NCBI RefSeq assembly: GCF_000699445.3
Contig: NC_067202.1
Coordinates: 12,677,924 to 12,741,923, forward strand
Reading direction: 5' to 3'
Source of the DNA: Schistosoma haematobium
Lineage: Eukaryota; Platyhelminthes; Trematoda; Strigeidida; Schistosomatidae
DNA: 64,000 bases
Made by a program: the position numbers and the translations under genes. The notes under the pieces were generated by a model that searched no databases, was not told the origin of the DNA, and worked only from the letters and a program-made list of their open reading frames with translations. How positions within the stretch are numbered: the stretch's first letter is position 1; every line of letters begins with the position of its first letter. Positions 56,672 through 64,000 of this stretch are shown piece by piece.

Positions 56672-56925
56672 TCAATAGCTGAGATCATGAGTCAATTGAA
56701 GCTAGACAACTATGGAAAACCTGGAAACACTGGATGACCGTTTCGTTCTATTGTGGGACTATTCAACAGTGCTCATCCACGATCCCACCTTGCGAGATTC
56801 GATCTCGCGTGCGAATATTTAATCTGTAGACCATCCAATGGTGTTAATGTCCAACTTTAATTAATCGACGAAATCGAACGACACATCCACCATTGTTTTC
56901 GGTGAGTCACTATCTCATTATTATC
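56672..56925 (-). repeat. HH-SINE A, subtype A
   Basis: Antisense tail (TTTCAATAGCTGAGATC), mutated ribozyme (TTGAATA core), shortened tRNA-like part with B box remnant (GAGATTCGATCTCG) and upstream head to GAGTCACTATCTC. Confidence 0.8.
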
Positions 56926-57379
56926 TTTATTGTTGTATTTCAGTTTACTGATATTAGTAGTAATATATCAAGTTTCAATAACCATAGTAATTTAGTTGAT
57001 TAAATATACGCCAATGTTTTGCCTTTCTCCTTTCAAATAATTTAAAGCGAATATTACATATTGAACAATGAAGATAGAAATCGACATCATGATCAACAGT
57101 ATTATTATCAAGATGATCTAGTGAATACAAAAAAATCACTATCATTATGATAACTTTTCTTCCTTGTTGGAAACAGTAGCCGCTTTCTTCATTTTCATCT
57201 GGATGAAAAGCGAATAGCTGTCAAATACTATGATGTAGTTTCGTTAATATTAATTCACGAAGATAATGATGAACGCAGGCTCGACTGGGAAAATGTTGAA
57301 GTATTAAACAGAACGAAAGCAAAAACCATGACAGAATTTTTAGCAACTTGACACTCAGTTCAATTAGCAAATAATAAGC
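56926..57379. other. Non-coding stretch
   Basis: No feature seen. Confidence 0.4.
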
Positions 57380-57708
57380 ATTAGACCACTGAGCCGGCAT
57401 ACAACGGTGTTAATGTATAACTTCAATCAATCCACGAAATTGCGCCACCGTACACAATTGTCTTTAGTGAGCTGATATCTTATAACTGACCTGGTTGAAC
57501 TCCATGAGACTGATAGGTCCTGGGTTCGTATCTCGCAGAGGGCGGGATTGTGGAAGCGCACTTTTAAGGAGTCCCATATAAGGACGAAACGGCCTTCCAG
57601 TGCTTCTAGGTTTTCCATGGTGATCTAGCTTCAATTGACTCATGATTTCAACTATTAAAATTACTAAAAAATCTCCACAAAACCCCTTCTGATAATTAAT
57701 AACCATAC
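57380..57708. repeat. Inverted dimer of HH-SINE A
   Basis: Antisense A-box and upstream head (TAGACCACTGAGCCGGCATA to GACCTGGTTGAACTCC), switching at about 57,505 to sense ATGAGACTGATAGGTCCTGG, B box, ribozyme (TTTAAGGA core, dead) and tail ending CCCCTTCTGATAA. Same plan as at 2.24-2.60 kb, including a switch into the B-box region. Confidence 0.85.
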
Positions 57709-58589
57709 TGAAATCGATTCAATCTATTAACTAGTCAAAAAAGTGATCGACATCTACAAAGTCGCGAACCACGTCAAAGAATAAATATGCAAATAATGAC
57801 AAGATAAGAGTTGACAACAACCAATCAAGATTAAGATTGACAGAATAAAGTATCAGTCAATTATATGAAGGAATTTGAATAGCTCACATCTATCTAATGT
57901 TGGTATTGATGATATTGTCCAGAAGGACAATGATCACTTCACAATTAACTAGGACGTAGTTTAATGAATGCAACAAAACTAATATGATTCATCGGAGCTG
58001 GAAAATTTACGATACCATCTTTAAAATATAAAAAAAAACACATACAACTACTTTCCAATGGATTTTCTTCACAATTCATAAAGGCATAACAGAGAATAGA
58101 AAGTAATCATGGTTAGTTTTGTTAATTGCAAAGTCATGTTATATGTATTAATCATTATCATTATTATTATTAAAATTACCATTATCATTATAATAATAAA
58201 TATGATTATTGTCAAAATTACCATCACGAGATCCAAAGAAACGCTAAAATAACATGGCGCATACATTCATATGAAGAGATGAACACGCAAATATATGGAT
58301 ATATATATATTGCATAAAACTAAATGATGCCACATAAAATACTACTTTACAACAAGTACTACTAATTATAAAGATTAATGGGTAGCATTAAAAGGGTAGT
58401 TTCGTTTTTTTTTCTTCTTCTTTTTATATATAAAAAGAAATGAACCCATAAAAGCTTTTCATATAATTTTGCAAATAGAAATTACATACTATTTAGGGGT
58501 GCCTGGTAATTTTCATCATTACCAATGCATAGAGATAAAAGCTAAAATTTGGAAAAGGATATATCATTACATTTGAAAGATGAGAACAC
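57709..58589. other. Non-coding stretch
   Basis: An ATTATT/ATCATT-rich low-complexity patch at about 58,145-58,215. No gene seen. Confidence 0.4.
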
Positions 58590-60004
<1,415 letters not shown>

Positions 60005-61434
60005 GTAGGTGTTTTTTAACCCATTAAACAGACACAGAAACAAAGAAGAGAGAGGGAGAGAAAGAGATGGCGGAACAGATGTAGCGATATGAAATGAGAT
60101 GTAGATTAGAAATGAACATTTAAATATCAACTTAATTATTATTTTAAAGGACTACAGATCAAGGGGATGGATATATTTCTAAGGAAAAGCAATAAGAAAC
60201 TTCACTTTCCAATTATATTAGACAAAAATATTGATATCCTCATCAATATTCTGTTTATCTTTAAGATATAATGTGACTATGTATGGAAAAATTAGTTTAT
60301 TATTATTGTTATCCTACATTTGTGAAAGTGATTAAACACGAATAAGAACTTAACAATTATGTTATACTGACCTATGATGCAAGATTCTAGAAGTATACCA
60401 TTGATGATTGATGATACTATAATATGAAAGTTTTCAATAATAACAAAAAAAACAGTTCTATATAACCGAAACATGTATAATATTGGCCTGAATTAGTGTA
60501 CTATAAATAAGAGTAATCATACAAACAGAAATTGTATCCGACTAGTGTTATGAAATTGTATATTTTACCTGTGTAAGTAATTACGAAGTCTATGTACTGT
60601 TTTTAAAGTCATACGGACCAGTTTTAAAAACTAAGCGCAAATCACTTTTATTTGCTAAAACGTCAGACAGAGTGAGGAGCATACAACAACCTATCTCCAG
60701 AAGTGGATTGCTAGGCAGAATTGCCTTATGTTACCTGTTATGATAGAATAATTATGGTAAAAGTTGGTATTGGTTTTAAATAAGAACTTTCGTTTAAATT
60801 TGATCGAATAGTTTCACAGTACTTGGGAACCAAGTTAATATGAGATGTTAAAGAGGAAGAATGGATTTGTAAAACCTCAGCGAATGATTTTGAAGTAAAT
60901 CCAACGTTTCACCTGGCAATCTGGTCCAAGTTTTTTCAAGGAAATTCTTCCTCTTTATTGGTATTGGTTTTCTTGAATTGTTATTAATTAAAATTTTATT
61001 ATATAATGACTTAGTAATTACATTACTGTGTATATATTCCATTTCAATTAACCTATTAACTACAGTTACTGTTCTTAATTTGGTGCCAATCGATCTTGAG
61101 CAAACAGACAACGTTAACTAATTGATGATACATAAGTTGTGTTACTGTCACTTTTTAAAAAAAAAAAAGTTCATTCACCAGGTACTTGGGTAAGAGAATA
61201 ATGATGACTCGTGATACTACCCAGGTTACCAAAAACCAATTAGGTAGAGTAGAGTTCGAGCCTGAGACTTAACAGTAATTAGTCTCTATAAGTATGACAT
61301 AAACTTCACACTTTCTAAATAAATAATGCTCTCAAAAGATTGAAAGGAGCTTTTATCTACCAAAAACTATTTGTGGTGATTCATTAGAAATAGTCGAAAA
61401 ATTCATATCTTCGAATAGTGATTTAACATTAGAT
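60005..61434. other. Stretch without recognised gene
   Basis: An 87-codon minus-strand frame at 60,848-61,111 matches nothing I know. Region 61,190-61,290 has a weak tRNA-like B box (GAGTTCGAGCCTG). Unsupported. Confidence 0.35.
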
Positions 61435-61640
61435 GGTGATTGGAGGTAGTCGACAGGAAATCCTGAACCCGGGTTTCGTGCTAATTGGCACTCGTCAGGA
61501 AGGTGTACCTGTAATCTTGAGGGAACTGGTGCTCCCTGGCGGATTCGATCTCGTGTCACCCAGCTTCACAGTCAGAGACGTTACCACTGAGCTATCCGAG
61601 CCGCGACCGACCTGCTGTAAGACTGAGATGTAATCACAAT
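61435..61640 (-). repeat. HH-SINE C, best copy
   Basis: Minus strand: GGATAGCTCAGTGGTAACG (A box), GAGATCGAATCCGCC (B box), ATTACAGGTACACC, hammerhead, then GATTTCCTGTCGACTACC. The ribozyme (about 61,460-61,510) has CTGACGA, perfect stem II GTGC/GCAC around CAATTA, GAAA and stem III ACCC/GGGT. The 5' strand of stem I no longer pairs well and the cleavage site reads GTT. It resembles Sm-alpha in plan but differs in sequence. The open frames on both strands here are not genes. Confidence 0.75.
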
Positions 61641-61954
61641 TGATTGATCATTGGGTGGCGATTAATCAAGAGTGATTTAGGATATTAAAACGATTGATCT
61701 TCTTCCAATACTAATTTTATCCGAACTGTATATCCCCATTATGTATTATTTTTACTTACTTATTTCGTCATTATACTCCAATTTTATAATATACCGTAAC
61801 ATTAGATATATCTACGTTAAAACTGAAATACAACAAACTATTAAAACTATACATTAATTATTATATAAGATTCTATTTTCCTTCATCTATTCACAAAACA
61901 TTATCCGGTATGGTTATACATACAATCAATATCTGTAACAAATAATAATAACAG

Positions 61955-62095
61955 AAGTAGTTTTGTGGATATTATAGTACTTTCAATGGTTGAGATCATG
62001 AATCTCACAATAGGACGAAACGGTCGTCCAGTGCTTTCAGGTTTTCCATAGTTGTCTAGCTTCAACTAACTCATTATCTCAATCATTGAAATAAT
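61955..62095. repeat. Fold-back HH-SINE A, subtype A
   Basis: Antisense tail (GTTTTGTGGATATTATAG...TGAGATCATGA) flips at about 62,002 into the sense ribozyme 3' half (TCTCACAATAGGACGAAACG) and tail. The ribozyme 5' half is missing. Confidence 0.8.
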
Positions 62096-62454
62096 GATGA
62101 TAATAATAATAACGTGATCAATTTGAGAAACTTAACTATAGTAACAAATAGATCGGTAACTATGGTATTATCATTATCAATATTTCATAATGATTTAAAA
62201 TACCAAAACTATAATTTATAAGTAGTTCAGTATATAAAATCATAATGATAAAACTTTCATAAATCATTATAATCTATAAATGGAAATGTTAATATAATTT
62301 ATGAAGTGAAATTTGCAAAGTTTATCATAATGGTATATCAAAGAGAAAAGAAATGTTCCCATGAAACGTTTTTTTTCCTTCTCTAATTCAAATAATAAAT
62401 CAATTATTGGTAACTAACTGATGAATAAAACAAATAAATTTTGTTTATTGATAT
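62096..62454. other. AT-rich non-coding stretch
   Basis: No feature seen. Confidence 0.4.
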
Positions 62455-63358
62455 GATAGTGTGAGAACGGTTCATGGGTGAACTTGAGAAAGCTGTAAGA
62501 GGTTCAGAAGGAGCCGAAGATATTCTATTCAATCATCTTTTGGAAGAATATTTTAGAATTCCTACGTGTAGCTTCCCGATCAGACAATGCTAATAACCAC
62601 TTCTGTGAGGATTGGAGGACTGTAATGATGATTTTGTTCTTACTAAAAACTATAAATACTTGACAGCTTTGTACTATAATTTGAAACTGTCTGGAATAAC
62701 ATTTCTTTCACTAGTCTTATGTTTTTTCATTGGGACTTGGAAGGATTTTGGCGTTCTAGTGCTCAAGTTATACGCGTCATATAAGAATATAAGTTCTAGA
62801 TATAACAGACAGAAGACAAAAAATTTAAATCCACAGTTTCTTCTTGAATGCCCCGAAATGGGTGAGGGTGGTGAGAGTCCTCTCTCCCTCTTCAAAGGCT
62901 ATCATATGCTAATGTGTATACAACCACTGCTGGAGAATTCCTATTAACTGCCTTCTCGCGGTGGGGGTGTTGTTTACGAAGTTGAGAGGATAAAAATTGA
63001 ATGTCTTGCACTGTAACCGGGTTGGTGGATATGGAGGATCCACTTAGAGGAGTTGGGAAACCCTGATTACAAACCAATGGTGCACATGGGCTCCAGAATC
63101 CTGAGGGAACAAACTGTGTATAAACCTATTGTTGATCACCGGCTACCATGGGACTGCATTTCCTTAGGTTGCTCCCCTGACTTATGGACTAGACAACAAG
63201 GTCAAGGGCTTGGGGAGTGACCTACCGAGAAAACCACCTGCTTCAGTTCGGGCGCCCGGACAATACTTCAGCCCTCACACAAATAGAATGATGAAGTGTG
63301 GCGCATATGTATTTGGTACTTTCGTGTTCCAATATTTTTGTGTAAATGAATAAGTGAA
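62455..63358 (+). repeat. Composite repeat X-Y
   Basis: Repeat X (from GTGAGAACGGTTCATGGGTG) is followed, after about 150 bases including TTTCTTCTTGAATGCCCCG, by repeat Y (from GTGAGAGTCCTCTCTCCC to the end near TTTTTGTGTAAATG). Here X and Y are on one strand and contiguous, so elsewhere they may be separated parts of one element of about 900 bp or more. The Y part includes a 40-base block (GGATCCACTTAGAGGAGTTG) shared with 5.7 kb but absent at 45.1 and 52.3 kb. A plus-strand frame (62,612-62,947) is open but spans both parts and is unproven. Confidence 0.6.
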
Positions 63359-63434
63359 TCTTGCATGACAGTCAGTACACTCTATGTAAAAAAAATAAGA
63401 ATTCTAAAACTTTTCTGGATTATGTATGATTACC

Positions 63435-63630
63435 ATTTATTTCCTGTTAACGAAATTTAGTGGTTTAGAGGTAACAGATAGCTAGCTAGTTAGATTAGAA
63501 AGCTTTAAGTTTAATAGTTGTTAAAGTATGTGGGTAGGTGAATTGCTGATGAGTTCTATTAGCAAGACGAAATCAACAATTAGCAGTCGCTTGATCGCCA
63601 ATTATATTCCACTAGTTAATATCAGTTATT
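63435..63630 (+). repeat. Sm-alpha-like SINE, decayed
   Basis: AATTTAGTGGTTTAGAGGTAAC resembles the A-box side. AGGTGAATTGCTGATGAG keeps a perfect CTGATGAG core and is followed by GACGAAAT and TATTCCACTAGTTAATATC, matching the Sm-alpha order. Stem II is only partly paired. Confidence 0.5.
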
Positions 63631-63749
63631 AACGAGAATCAATAGCTTAAAAAGCGAATACACTTTCTTATTTAAAAAAAATTATTTGCTTAGATTACGT
63701 CACTTATTGATTTAAGTTAAACAATTATTGAAGATCTATTATAGTCATA

Positions 63750-64000
63750 AAAGACATGTGCTTACCAGTGACTAACACAAAGATGGAATTTTAAGTGTTT
63801 GAGTGGGAACCAAGACTAGAAGAGTTCACCCACGTTAGGTGTGAGACAGTTATTCACCACAGGCAATGAGAAATGGTCACGCAATATTGCGAATTGATTA
63901 AAATTAGATATATACAACAATATGTGCTAACTCAATGGTCTAGAAGTCAAGCACTCACAGAGGGATAAGTCCTTCTTTATGTCTTCTAAGATGAAGTAGT
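63750..64000 (+). repeat. Old HH-SINE A, cut by window edge
   Basis: Sense head (GTGCTTACCAGTGACTAAC), upstream region (TTAGGTGTGAGACAGTTATT), GCGAATTGATTAAAATTAG and an A-box side (AACTCAATGGTCTAGAAGTC). The ribozyme would lie beyond the edge. Confidence 0.65.

Overview
ORGANISM. The window is AT-rich animal DNA, almost certainly from a blood fluke (Schistosoma or a close relative). The case rests on the repeats: tRNA-headed retroposons carrying type I hammerhead ribozymes (the Sm-alpha type known from schistosomes), RTE-type LINE fragments, Penelope-like element remains, LTR-retrotransposon LTRs and long tetranucleotide arrays. I found no exon I can assign to a host gene and no true tRNA or rRNA gene. 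Species cannot be decided from sequence alone. The window looks like intergenic or intronic repeat-rich DNA. LAYOUT. The commonest feature is one hammerhead-bearing SINE-like family, called here HH-SINE A. It has about 40 whole, partial, inverted or decayed copies spread from 1.3 kb to the right edge. Its sense order is: a head starting near CTCACTAGTGAC; a tRNA-like part with pol III A and B boxes; a hammerhead ribozyme; a roughly 100-bp tail ending near CTTCTGAT. Two subtypes differ in the tail (ATTGACTCATGA versus ATCGGTTCATGA). Two rarer relatives are present: Sm-alpha proper (8.1, 46.3, 54.3 and 63.5 kb) and a third hammerhead SINE, HH-SINE C (8.9, 37.4, 42.6 and 61.4 kb). OTHER ELEMENTS. 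RTE-type LINE 3' pieces lie at 13.7, 29.9 and 35.9 kb. Isolated 5'-end-only pieces of what looks like the same LINE lie at 15.0, 37.5 and 45.7 kb, each with target-site duplications. A second LINE (LINE B) is at 16.4, 22.6, 26.7, 36.7, 43.5, 44.0 and 52.9 kb. Penelope-like GIY-YIG remains are at 12.8 and 46.8 kb, and a small hammerhead-like inverted-repeat unit is at 24.4 kb. Solo or partial LTRs are at 16.5, 25.2, 31.5, 40.9 and 53.7 kb. Two MITE-like terminal-inverted-repeat families are at 27.5/33.6 kb and 50.7/55.8 kb. An unclassified repeat pair (X and Y) is at 5.5, 44.8, 48.6, 52.0, 56.4 and 62.5 kb. A 1.4-kb GTAA/GTGA array is at 58.6-60.0 kb. HOW IT FITS TOGETHER. Nothing here forms a gene pathway. 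The interest is in how the HH-SINEs were copied. At least six places show one monomer tail joined directly to the next monomer head in the same register, and about a dozen copies are inverted fold-backs whose arms share private mutations. Four ribozyme copies keep an intact core by eye. This pattern suggests copying from multimeric or circular ribozyme-processed RNA with snap-back reverse transcription. All family names and coordinates were read by eye; boundaries are good to roughly 10-30 bases unless a duplication fixes them.
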